This document shows, one piece after another, positions 43,376 through 54,641 of a DNA stretch of 64,000 nucleotides (its first letter is position 1; each line of letters begins with the position of its first letter). The translations under genes and the position numbers were made by a program. A model generated the notes under the pieces. It was not told where the DNA came from. It searched no databases and saw only the letters and a program-made list of their open reading frames with translations. This DNA comes from Tetramitus jugosus (Eukaryota > Heterolobosea > Eutetramitea > Acrasida > Vahlkampfiidae): assembly GCA_937625935.1 (NCBI GenBank), contig OW569360.1, positions 248,001 through 312,000 of the forward strand, written 5' to 3'.

Positions 43376-44930
43376 TTAAGCAAAGAACTTTGGCTTGCTG
43401 TTGTGAGATGGATGGTGTTAGTGATCACAATAACGGGATTGAAACATGACAAAAATGCAAAGTAACATACTGTTTTCTGATCCACATGAACGCACGAACA
43501 GTGTTCTCCAATCGAACAATATTTTGTCTTCTCTTCTCCGTTCTCTTTTGTCTCTTGTCTGCCGCTCTTGGTGCGAGATGAGTCTTACCATGCTTGTAAC
43601 TGAGAACCATCTTTGGTTCAATCTTTTCATTGGCTAACATCTGTGGCAAAATCTTCGACGCAGTCTTGATGTCCAGGAATGGGAAAATGAATGAGCCACC
43701 CTCAGTTGCCTTTGACAATTCTCTCAAAACTTGTTCGTCACTTGTTAGAGTAAATCTAATTGGAGTAGGTCCTCTTCTACCAGTCTTACGACCATGGGCG
43801 AATGCCAAACCTTCTTGCATTCTGTCAATCTTGTCTTGAATTTCATTTCTGTATTCCTCGTGGACATCAATTTCATACTCTGGCTTCTTCAATATATCAT
43901 ATGTTAGAGAGTCAAAATAACGCTTAACTTCAGGAATAGAGTCGCCGGCAGCAATACGATTGAGGACACCATCGATAGAACCTGGAGGAAGAATCTTTGA
44001 TCTCAAATCACTGATGTGCTGTTGATACAACTCTGGAGATTGTTGCTTAAGCGCATAGGACTTTTTGACTAGTGCGGCAAATGCTTTTTCTTTTCGCATC
44101 ATTTCAAAGTCCAATTCACGTTGTTTCAAATAGAACTTGTATGACATTAATACTTCTTCATTCTTGCGTTGAGCAACAGATTTACGAGCATAGTTCGATT
44201 TTGCTTCTCTTACAACCTCGGATAGGTTACTGGTAGACATTGAACCATCTAACAGGGAATCAATCAATTCTCTAAATTCGTGATTTGGTGCCAAAGATAG
44301 TGTATCAGGCTCCAATTTCACCAACATTTCAGCAAGTTTACGATTTGACTCATTTGATTGATCAACTTGCATGGTTCTTTTGCGCATGTCCTTCAAAACC
44401 AAATTCTCAGCTTTAGCTTCGTAAAACAACTTATCAAAGTCCTCATTGCTCAACTTTTCATGTTGTTCGTCCACTTCCCTCTTAATCTTATCAAACAATT
44501 CAGAGTGTGGAGCTCCATTTCCAATAGTTAATCTCACACTCTCTGAATCAATTGTATCAGGATCATACTTTAGCATTGCACGCACATATGGGACCATTTC
44601 GCGTAGTTTCATTGGTTCCTGTTTCTCTTCTCTTTGCAACTTTTTTTTTGCAGGAGAAAGAGGTGCCCTCTTGGGGGTCACTTCGGTCTTTTTGTTTGTG
44701 GCAGAGATGGTTTGAAGAAGATTGTTGAATAGGACAGAGTCATCAGAAATGAGATCGTTGGTGACTCTGGAAGATTGAGCAGACACTCTTTCGCTGGTGG
44801 TTTCTGCTTGAGGGGATGGGACTTTGTTTACCCAGTACTCCCAATCTAGTGTGCTGTTTGAGTTGTCAGTCGCATAACTTCTGATTGATTGGTTGTTGAT
44901 GATGGAATCCCTCTTGAAACGAGCTTGCAT
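43376..44930 (-). CDS. Predicted mitochondrial protein of unknown family
   Basis: Two exons, 44930-43471 and a 22-nt last exon 43397-43376, separated by a 73-nt intron (GTATGT...CAG); 493 aa. Without the splice the frame would run into hydrophobic residues encoded by the intron; with it the protein ends WIRKHKPKFFA. The first 25 residues (MQARFKRDSIINNQSIRSYA) fit a mitochondrial presequence. The body is highly charged and helical, with LEYDP-free repeats such as LAEMLVKLEPDTLSL, a block GRKTGRRGPTPIRFTL (about 385-400), and a basic C-terminus (KRQKRTEKRRQN). The charge pattern would suit a mitochondrial ribosome or RNA-associated protein, but that is only a guess. Confidence 0.8.
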
Positions 44931-45950
44931 GATTGAATGATGTCAGTGTGATAAATTGGAGAGAAACTTTGTTTGCGTGAAAAATTTTTGTAATTTTCCT
45001 TTTTGTAACATTATTTTCCCGATCGGAGTAACATGCTCTTGTTTGCCCGGCTACAGTTGGCGCACATTGACGGACCAGAATGTTCTGAGCCAAGAATTGC
45101 CGTCATATGAGGAAATGACTATTGAGCTAGGTTTCTAGGTTTGCCAGATTTTTGCAGGAATGTTGTTGGCCAAAAATAATGACCTCGCCCAAACCGTCAG
45201 CTTTACCAGATACTTGTCCATGGAATCTTGGTATGGTATCTTTCGGTATGATAGTTCTAGATACTCAGTCCCCAGTTTCCAACTCTCTTCAAAGGTTCAC
45301 TCTGCCCATCTTGTTGTAATCTTTCATTTGTTATTCTCTGAATGGAGAAGCAGGTCAAGAAGGTTGAAAAATCCCTCATATTGTTCTGTTGGAGGGTGGA
45401 GTTTCAACATCGATCCAGACATAGTCTTTCACGATTTGAAAAGGGTTGCCCCGACTTTCCCGGTAGTGCGTTGTTCTGGCGCCCCCTCACACGATTTGTT
45501 CTTCATGCCGGACATTTTGCGAAACATGACGTTGTTGTCCGCCATCAACACCACAAAACAAGCCGTCACAAAAACGACAAGTCACAAAAGGAGCCACCAA
45601 TATTTCTTTTCTATCGCTCCCAACGTTTTGTTTTGTTTTGTTGTTCAACAAAGAAAAAACTGGCACACTCTCCTCCATCCACATCCAACTCACAAGTGTG
45701 CACTCCCTTTTAAAAACAAAGAGAACAACATCTCAACATTAAGCACGTTCAAAGACATTGTTGTGCTGCGTTTTTTGTCCAATCACACAAAACAACTTTT
45801 TTGAACAATTCGAGTGGTCAAATCGATCCGATTTCCATCAACGACCCGAATACGTACGGCACGCGAGATAACCCATCAAAGCCTTTTTTTTCCTCTCAAT
45901 TTCACAACACAGCTGTTGCTGCTCTCAATCGAATCTTTCTTTGAACCAAC
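44931..45950. other. Long intergenic region upstream of the DOCK gene
   Basis: About 1 kb between the divergently transcribed mitochondrial-protein and DOCK genes. It has one long open frame (45160-45804, listed separately as doubtful) but no motif, RNA gene or repeat that I can name. Confidence 0.4.
45160..45804 (+). CDS. Doubtful open frame, 214 aa
   Basis: An uninterrupted 215-codon frame from ATG 45160, ending 146 nt before the DOCK start. No family resemblance, no low-complexity tract and no clear targeting signal; Ser, His and aromatic residues are frequent. Another long frame overlaps it on the same strand (45342-45713), so the stretch is simply poor in stop codons and may be leader or decayed sequence. 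It could be a lineage-specific gene. Codon usage does not clearly match the neighbours. Confidence 0.22.
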   Translation: MLLAKNNDLAQTVSFTRYLSMESWYGIFRYDSSRYSVPSFQLSSKVHSAHLVVIFHLLFSEWRSRSRRLKNPSYCSVGGWSFNIDPDIVFHDLKRVAPTFPVVRCSGAPSHDLFFMPDILRNMTLLSAINTTKQAVTKTTSHKRSHQYFFSIAPNVLFCFVVQQRKNWHTLLHPHPTHKCALPFKNKENNISTLSTFKDIVVLRFLSNHTKQLF

Positions 45951-48900
45951 ATGGCAGACAACAACACAAACACACTCTCCAGTTCATCACCAAGAGTTAG
46001 CTATTCTGCGTTGAACATGGATCAAGCCTCAGAAATGATGGTATATGAAGAGTTTGACACAATGAACGAAATGACTGACACTTCAGCGTACATGAGTGAC
46101 GAAGACAGTGAAATTACATTATCTAGCAGTATGAGACACATGTCCAGTGGTGCTATTCCCTCCAGCGTCACCGCCTTCATGAAATACGACACCAAAAAAT
46201 ACAATTTGGACAAATTTGGCGAACATTTGCGCAAATTGACTACAGCAACATCAACAACCATAACAGCTGCAACCAATGACGAACTATTGAGAGCATGCTT
46301 GATATCTTCAGACGAATTCCATAATTACAACAATAGCAACAATGGTACAGATTCATCCATCTCTCTCACTTCACAACAAAGCAACAACAACAACAACAAC
46401 AACAAGAATGATTCCATCACAAAAATAACAATAGGAGAGCTTCTCGTGTCCAATAGACCAAATATTTTGAGGCATCACGTGTATGATGAGTCAGGCAACC
46501 TGGACAAACAGAAAAGGGATGAAAAGGAACAAAAATTGTTAACGTTCGGCCTGTTGGAGACATTCGAGGAGCGACATCAGTTACCGAATCAATTGAAGCA
46601 AGGATTGTCGTTGGTATATGAAGATCACATGATGATGGACGTCAGAGGAAAGAACAAGGACATTTCTGCACTGTGGTTGGATCAGACGAGACACAAGACA
46701 CTCACAGAGGTTGATTTTGATGTCGATATCGAATCTGATGTGAACGATGGACAACCCACCATCTCCTCCATCTCTTCCAAAATTAAAAAGTATCGAGAGA
46801 GGGTACTGTTGAAGAGTTCTTCAACACCACTGTCACCCAATAACAACAACAGCAGCAGCAATAATAATAACAACAACAATAACGAACAAAATAGAGTCAG
46901 AAGTTCATCTTCATCCAGCAGTGACAATTCAAGGTCTGTATCCACGATAGGCTCTCCTGTACCACCACTCTATTCGACAGCTACAGCAAACTGCGTGGAT
47001 GACAGTGCTTCTGCGTCGCCAAAGGAGGGACCTCCTCCAACGCCCACAAGCCCAATATCAGGGACACCGACAACGCCAAAAGAAGGTATTTTGTTTCGAT
47101 TACCAACAGCAAACTTGGAGACTTATCGGAGTCCAAGCACGCCTGAGATTGGAAGCGATGGCGATGAAGAATTGGCCCAATTGCTGTCAGTCAAGAATCC
47201 AGCTGAGAAGACAAAAGCATATAACAATTTTAAACTAGGTTCAGCTATGAAGAAGAATTCGATACTGGAGCTGTATGAGGAGATGCAGCCTCTAGTTGCC
47301 GCAAAGAAAGATATGAGAATCAATTTGGACAAGTACGACCTGTTACTGAGCCGATTCTCGCACAATTTCGAGGAGCAAGATGTATCTCATGTGCTGTTTG
47401 AAACGAAACACATAGAGTTCGCAATGCAACAGAACATTGGTAAGCCATTTGAGTCGTTGTTGTGCTCTGTGTCATTCTATGAGCTGTCAGGAGTATCCAC
47501 AGTTTCAAAGATTACAGAGAGTTATCGGTTTGAACTTGGATACTCGGAGGAGGTCAACGCAGGAAATAGAGCCTTGTTCCACATACGGAAGAACAATTCA
47601 AGAATATTTATGCTAATCAAATTCAGCAGACCTTTCAAGGGCGAATTCAACGAGTCTGTCAATGAAATGTATTTGCGTGGTGAAAAGGTGAAGGAGAAGG
47701 ACGTAGCGAACTTTAATACCGCCCAGAAACAAAAATTATTCAAGAGCGTACAGGATGTTCATTCTGTCTTTGCTTGGAGTTGTATTCCATTTGGTGAAGC
47801 ATTGAGTCCCTATGAAAAGAACACCACATTAACCAACATTTACATTTGTGGCAAATCAGGTGATATGTCAGATGAAAAGATTATCACCATGATTGCGGCT
47901 CAGGATGCCACAAAGAGACCGAAGAATATCCCAGGAAAGTTTGAATTCAATTTACAGGTGATACAATCGTTACCTATGCCAAAACGAGTTGTGCCGCAAA
48001 CATTTGATTTGATGGTCAAATCTGAGAGTGGACAACTTGTGCCAGCTGCGGAAATCAATAGTCTTGATACTATGAGACACAACATGATGGAGCTCACGAA
48101 TTTGCTCTACATTTATCCGATGGCATTCACAGCCAACAGCAGTTCATTCAAAAATATTCAAATTATCGTGTCATATCACGCAAATGATAAGGCACCAAAG
48201 AAGGAGGGGTACAGAAACTTTATGTACTATTTTTCTGCTAATCCTAATGATTTAGTAACTCAAGGATTTACTCAAGTCTCTGCAAAGAGCAAGAATCCAG
48301 AGTTTTCTGATGAAATTAAGTGTACATTACCTGCAAATATTGGCGATACTCATCACTTGTTATTCCGATTCTTCAATGTCGCTCACAGTGAGTCGAATCT
48401 AACGAAGTATGGAGCAAAGGATTTTGTGGGTTATGCTGTGTTGCCTATTTTGACCAAGCAGAGACGTCTGATTGCTGGAGAGTTTGTGTTGGATGTACAA
48501 ACATCGATACTCCAGGAGGGATATCTAGACCATACAGATAGAGCGAAAATTGATAAGGCCTTCAGAGTTAAATTTTTCTCCAATAGTATCATGTATCCAA
48601 ATGGTGATTGTAGCGAGTTGTTGAGCTTTTTCAACTTGATGAGCAGCGAGAATCGAAAATCGCTCGACACTGTTAAGACTCTGCGGTATGCTCTTGATGG
48701 AGTACGAACATTATCGCCTGCGTTCCACAGTTTGAATCCAATAATTTTGAATCAGTTATTTGAGTTATTGGGAGAACTTGAATCATCCAGACTTGCTTTA
48801 ATGAGAATGATTATGGAGGTGGTTGAGAAGTATAGATTGGAGAGTATGGAATCGCTTCATACATACATCAAGTACCACTTTAGAATGGATGTTAGTGAGC

Positions 48901-51900
48901 CATTAATGTCTGCTCTATCGATGTTGTTTGATTCTGCTTCTCCATCGGATTACGATCATCTATTACAGAATTCTTGGTTCTTCTTGTCCATTTTAATCAA
49001 ATCAATGACTGTCCGGACTGTAAATAATATCACCAAGGAGCCTCCTCTATTTTCGAGCACATTCTATGAGAATTTGGAATTGTTTACGAGAGGACTTATT
49101 CTATTTCTTGAGAAGAACTTTGAAAACTCTGCAAAGGTTAAGAGACTTAATATTGTGTTTGCAAGTTTCATGCGTCACTCTCTGTCAGTGATTGATAGGT
49201 AAGGATCCATCTTTTTTCATAATGTAATGCACAACCTATGATTAACAACTCACCATTTTGCTTTCAGACCATTTGTTGTGAGACTTGTGATGAAGTATAT
49301 TGAGAGTTTGGCATATTTCCCTCGCAAGCAAGAGGAAGTTATTGTAGATATGAAACTAATGTTCTTTAGAGAGTTTTTCGACTATGATCATTACCTGTTG
49401 TTATTTTTACCGAATGCATCGAGCCCAGCCAACGAAAGCTCCATCAATCAACATTTCGTCCTCTCCGCTTACATTGATATTTTGATAAAATACTTGTGTA
49501 ATGCAAATCGGACGATCAGATTAAGAGCGATTTTATCGTTCAGAGAATTCATTTATAAGGTGGCATTTGATGTCAGATATCAATCAACCGAACTAAAGGC
49601 CAGAATTAGTAACTTGTTGTTTGAATTTGTGCACAAGTTTTTAGATGTGATGAATGAATGGCGAGAAGCTTGTGATAAAGATCGAAAGAATGCTTCTAAC
49701 ACTCTTGCTGAGGCTCAAAGAAAACTTACAATGACTCACAATAAGATTGCTATCAAGAAAGAAACGTCTCGGAATGCGATGAAGATGCAGAGTAAGGAGG
49801 ACAAAATATCCAAAACGAACTATTCTCTTCTTCAGAATGAAGTGAAGGAGCTCGAGTCGTCAAAGAAGCATCTAATCAAGTTTATTACAGCTCATGAAGC
49901 TGAGCTGAAGAAACATCAAGATCAAGCAAAAGAGGAGAAAAGGCAGTTGTTCTCATGCATAGCCTACATACTTGATACTATGGATACTGAAGTTCTGAGT
50001 AGATTTCTAGCAGTGAAAGAGGAGCAGGATTTGACAAAATTATCGTTATTCCTAATGGTGTTACAAGCATGTTTACAATCCTTTGAATATCAGGGTTATA
50101 GATCTCTGTGCGATTTTTATATTAATCAGTACCGAGTCTTGAGTGAGGGAACTGTGGTATCTTTCGAAGAAGAGGTTGATGAGTTTGCTGGTGTTGCTGC
50201 TTCTAATATTTCTGACAATAGAGTGGTTCAACCCCTTCGTAGTCGGAGAGGAACGGTAAATATTTTAACTGGTGGCTTGTTTGGTAAGGGTCCAAATAAG
50301 TCCCGCGCAACACGTTTAGGTGGTCTTAGTAATGCATTTAGTATGAGTGAAGCTCCGAAGGTGGAATCTCCTGAGCAGTTTCAGCGAACTAAGGTACAAC
50401 TACCGAAGAGTACTGAAAGAAGAGTCAGTTCTTCTATTGAGTTTCCTTCATTTGTCCCTACGAAGGGACAGGATGCTTTTGTTTCAGATCTTATTAAGAT
50501 TGAGCAACATATTGCTGAACATATCGCGGTGCTTGTGTTTAAGTGCTTGGTGGACATTATTGATAAGAACAAAGATTTAGTTGATCAGGAGAATGATCCA
50601 ATGCGTGTGTCACCATTCATGGATAACATCCTGAGAACATTATTGAATCTATTGCATTTGAATCAGAGCAAAGATGTTCATATCATCGTTCTCTCCTATT
50701 TGAAATTTTTGTTCTTTGAAAAGAAAATTCTTCTTTTCAGTGCAACGTCAGTCTATGGATCATTGTTTTGTGAGGCACTCATTGGATTGTGTAATTCTAA
50801 ATTGCAGCCTGTACGTAATTTAGCTACGGTTGTACTCTATCTAGTCGTTCGATTGAACTTTGAGACAAACACGAATATTGATCATTGTCAGGTCATGACT
50901 ATTTTGTCTCTGTCAAGAGCACTTCAATACACTGTTCCTGTGTATAACAACCTACAACACGCAATCGAATGCATATCCAAGTATGCATATTTGGATCAAG
51001 ATGCACCAGGAAGCAAGAGATGGCAGACAAAACATGGAACGGTAAAGAAGGCTCGATCTCCTTCATTACCAGTTTCTCCTGTGGCATCAACTCCACGTCC
51101 AACTGGGAAAGCAACACCTAACCAAGGCATCAATGGTAATTTTGCATCAGCTTTCAATTTCTTTAGGCAGAAGGAGTCTGATACACAGGATAAGATGAAG
51201 GACAGAATGGCATTGGAGAATATGGCATCTTTTGCAGAAGATGTGGAGCAACTTTCAAAGGATTTGCAAAATCTCTTACGTGATACTGTAGCAATTAATG
51301 TAACGAAACAAACAGATGCTAAGAATCCACACAAGACTGAAGATTTGTTCTTCCGCATATCCCAACTCTATAATAAGATACCAGAATTGAGACACGAATG
51401 GCTTTTCCAGCTCGCTGTGTATCATAGACATAAGATGCAATATGCTGAAGCAGCTCAGTGTTATTTGAGAGTAATAGCCCTCATTTTAGACACTTTGCAA
51501 AAGAATTCAAGTCCAATATTGGCAAACCTTCCACTGACGGATTTCTACAAGATTTCTCCAAATCTCACAAAAGGATTGTTGTCTGATGGTCTGTCACAGA
51601 ATGAGGCGATTCCACCTCATGCCTGGGAGTACACTGAAACTGGTCTTATCAAGTTGTTAAAGACTACCATCGATTATCTGGAAATGGCCGAACAGTATGA
51701 ATCAACGATACCATTATTTAAGATTCTCTTGCCAATGTTTGAGAGCAATGATTCCTGGTATGAACTCTCATCACTGTATCAGCACATGCATTCAATCTAT
51801 GAGCAGATTGATAAATCGTACAAGGAGAAGACAAGAATGTTCGCCAGTTACTATCGTCTTCGCTTCATGGGTCCTTGGGAACAAGATTTGAGTGGTAAGG

Positions 51901-53066
51901 AATATGTATACAAGATGCCCAAACTCACAAAGTTGCATCAAATGACAAAGCATGTTCGTATTTTGTTTGGAGATGAATTTGAGTTGATAACCAGTGTGAA
52001 GCCAGATGCCTTATCTGCTCTGGACCCAAACAAGCGATACCTTCAACTCACGAGCGTGAAACCTTATTTCCACCCAGAGGAGGACGGATCAGCTCCACTA
52101 CCAACAGCATTTTCACCAAGATCATCAGCAACGGTTGAGCCCGCTTCATCCACTAATACTGTGACTGCATTTGGCGTAATGAGAAGAAGAGGACAATCCA
52201 ATGCAAAGACTGATGTGGCGATGCCTTCATCTCAACCTGTTGGAATTATCGAACGACGAACTCCCTTCCAGAAGAACAACAACGTCAATCACTTTTACTA
52301 CGAAATGGCATTCACCCAGGGAGCGAAGAAATCCGAACTGCCAACTGAAATCTACAAGAGAAAAGTCATTTTAACATTGGAGAACTATTTCCCATGTGTA
52401 AAAACGAGATCACTCGTTGCGAGGGACGTCGAGATAATTCTGACTCCTGTTGAGGCCGCCATTGAGAATATCACTGTCCAAAATCAACGACTGGAGGAAG
52501 TTTTGTCCTGCAGCCCTCCTGATCTTCAGAATATACAAATGACTCTGTCCGGATCAGTACGCGCATCCGTTAACGGAGGACCAAGAGACATTGTCGAAGG
52601 ATTCTTGGCGAGAGATGAGCGAGCAAAATACGATACGAAACACATTCAGCGTTTGAATGAGAAGTGCCACATCTTCCTAAAGCTATGTGAGATTGGAACA
52701 ACGATCAATGGCAAATTGTCCACAGCCAAGCACAGACAAATGCATAATGAGATTGAAAAGGGTCTACAAGAGATTAAGCAATTGTTTACAGAGCATTTGA
52801 CACCACTTCCAGCCAACCATGAAATCAAACAATTGCTAATGATTGAAGAATTGTGGTCAAAGAATTTGGGCACCACTGAAACAACAAACGACAACACCCC
52901 TTCACTCGGCAACCATCACCATCATCACTACCATCCAGAGATGATGGGATCATCCAACAGTCTTGCTCGTGAGTCCTCTCAACTTCGACTGAGCATTCCA
53001 CATCACAAATTCCAACGTCTGCTTTCTGATTCACCAGATTTAGCCAATCTGGCCGGTTTAGACTGA
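45951..53066 (+). CDS. DOCK-family Rho guanine-nucleotide exchange factor
   Basis: Two exons, 45951-49198 and 49268-53066, with a 69-nt GTAAGG...CAG intron that joins SVIDR to PFVVRLVMKY; 2348 aa. The first 420 residues carry Asn, Ser and Thr tracts. A C2-like DHR-1 domain lies at about 715-880 (YPMAFTANSSSFKNIQIIV, then NPEFSDEIKCTLPANI, HHLLFRFFNVAHS and VGYAVLPIL). Helical repeats follow. The DHR-2 exchange domain is at about 1790-2230, with QCYLRVIALILD, SSLYQHMHSIYEQI, YYRLRFMGPWEQ, FYYEMAFTQGAKKSEL and YKRKVILTLENYFP. DOCK proteins activate Rac or Cdc42 at membranes through DHR-1 lipid binding; a role in amoeboid motility or phagocytosis is likely. A His-rich stretch sits near the C-terminus. 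Subfamily not set. Confidence 0.92.
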
Positions 53067-53239
53067 GCAAATAAATACATTTCAGCAACACATAAACTAA
53101 TTAACCCTTCGCTACTTGTATCCACTTTTTGTAACTCTTTGACACACGATAGGTGAAAACACGTTTTTCTTTTTTGGTGCGGAAAAATCTGTTCGCAAGT
53201 GAAATCGAACACGAAAAACCAAACACCCCACTCATCAGC

Positions 53240-53737
53240 ATGAAATACTTTTTGCCACTGTTGCTGCTTGCCCTTGTTGCATCTGCCCTGTTTGTTGTGT
53301 CCAATGCTGACCAAACTACAATCAGCCCAAAGGACGCCTACTCCATGCTTGTTAATTCGTATGACAACACCTTTCTGGTCGATGTGAGAACGGATGCTGA
53401 ATGGAAGTGGGTTGGTACCCCTGTTATTCCGCGCAATAACTCCCACCTGATTTACGAGTCGTTCTTGGTATTTCCCGACATGCACTTGAACGCAGATTTT
53501 ATTGACAATGTCTACGGGAAATTGAAGAGAAATCAAGAGTTTGATCCTGATCGCTCCCATGTCATTTTCATGTGCTGCTGCGCCGGTAGAAGCATGAGAG
53601 CTGCACAAACAATGAGCAGCCTCATCAAGAACACTTATTCCATGCTCTATGGTTTTGCAGGTGATTTGGATGCCAAGTCACACAGAATGTCTGTCAATGG
53701 CTGGGTATTTGATCAGTTGCCATGGGTTCAATCATAA
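53240..53737 (+). CDS. Secreted/ER rhodanese-like domain protein
   Basis: 165 aa from ATG 53240, chosen because MKYFLPLLLLALVASALFVV is a textbook signal peptide with likely cleavage after SNA; an in-frame ATG at 53153 would bury it. The single rhodanese fold has FLVDVRTDAEWKWVG near residue 50 and a loop VIFMCCCAGRSMRAA, where Cys plus Arg give the CxxxxR-type active site. It ends GWVFDQLPWVQS. Sulfurtransferase or phosphatase-like activity in the secretory path is possible; the substrate is unknown. No KDEL-type signal is visible. Confidence 0.82.
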   Translation: MKYFLPLLLLALVASALFVVSNADQTTISPKDAYSMLVNSYDNTFLVDVRTDAEWKWVGTPVIPRNNSHLIYESFLVFPDMHLNADFIDNVYGKLKRNQEFDPDRSHVIFMCCCAGRSMRAAQTMSSLIKNTYSMLYGFAGDLDAKSHRMSVNGWVFDQLPWVQS

Positions 53738-54470
53738 AGTTCAGTTCACTTTTTATTTCTTCTGAACGATTGTCGATGTTTGGTAAACCGTACAGCGTGG
53801 AGATGCCCTTTACATCTCGTGTATTTGAGCGCTCCCCATCTCGCATGTCATCGCGCAGCACCTTCTGAGCCAGGTCATGATGCCCGCCCAATCCCTTTCA
53901 AAAGCAATGAATTTGTTATTAAGATGATGGTTCCAGCTCATTAGATTCACCTTGTTCTTCCTGGTTGTTTGTGACCTGCTGCCTCCAGTACGTGTTTAGT
54001 CATACACCCTGGAAATGGATTGGATAGTGTCAATTGGCACTAAACTTGAATTAACAACCTCCATCTCCATCCCCTTCGCCTTCTCCTGCACCACCACCAC
54101 TATCTGGAGGTCGGAGAACTTGTCTTTAGCACCAGTATTGTAGCGTATTCGATACTGGCTTTTGTACTTGATTTACCGAACCAAAAACCAATCAAATCTC
54201 GATTCTTGGTCCAAATATTGTTGATTAAATAAAGAATGGAGTTATTTGGAGCTCATTAATGCCTCTACAGCCAAAGAATTAAGAGGAGTGAACTCTTTGG
54301 CCTGTATTATTTCGAACCCATGTTTCCTTATTCATCTACTCATGTCAGATGGCTCGATACTTGTCATCACTATTCAGATCAACATCATAGCTATCAGTTG
54401 CATGTAATATGTCTTGTTGTCCATTCTGGAAGCTACGAATGCACTCAATCTTCCAGCAAAGACTCTTGAA
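53694..54470 (-). pseudogene. Coding-like relic or cryptic small spliced gene
   Basis: Between two plus-strand genes, the minus strand contains several short open segments that read like real protein but do not form one frame. They are 54470-54345 (41 codons after a TAG, with SFQNGQQDIL and SYDVDLNSDD), 54331-54242 (KHGFEIIQAKEFTPLNSLAV, then a stop), 54172-53996 (SQYRIRYNTGAKDKFSDLQ, then a stop) and 53894-53694 (GHHDLAQKVLRDDMRDGERS). Bases 54360-54327 could be a 34-nt GT-AG intron joining the first two in frame, which would be very short for this window. No start or family could be found. Either a diverged small gene (or two) or a decayed one. Confidence 0.35.
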
Positions 54471-54641
54471 CTACAGTGCGACAAAAAAACGGGCCGAATC
54501 TCGAAAAAAATAATGACGTTTGAAGTTGCTTTCAACAGGCTCACAACCAACGAAACCAAAATCTGATTCACACGCACATAACAAAAATAACAAACCAACT
54601 CACTCATCATCATCCTCAACAACAACAACAACAACAAAAAA
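53738..54641. other. Gene-poor stretch between rhodanese-like and low-complexity genes
   Basis: About 900 bp without an accepted gene on the plus strand. On the minus strand it holds the coding-like segments described in the relic entry. It also contains AATAAA at about 54227 (plus) and an 8-bp inverted repeat GCCAAAGA/TCTTTGGC near 54271-54298. No tRNA or other RNA gene recognised. Confidence 0.45.
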
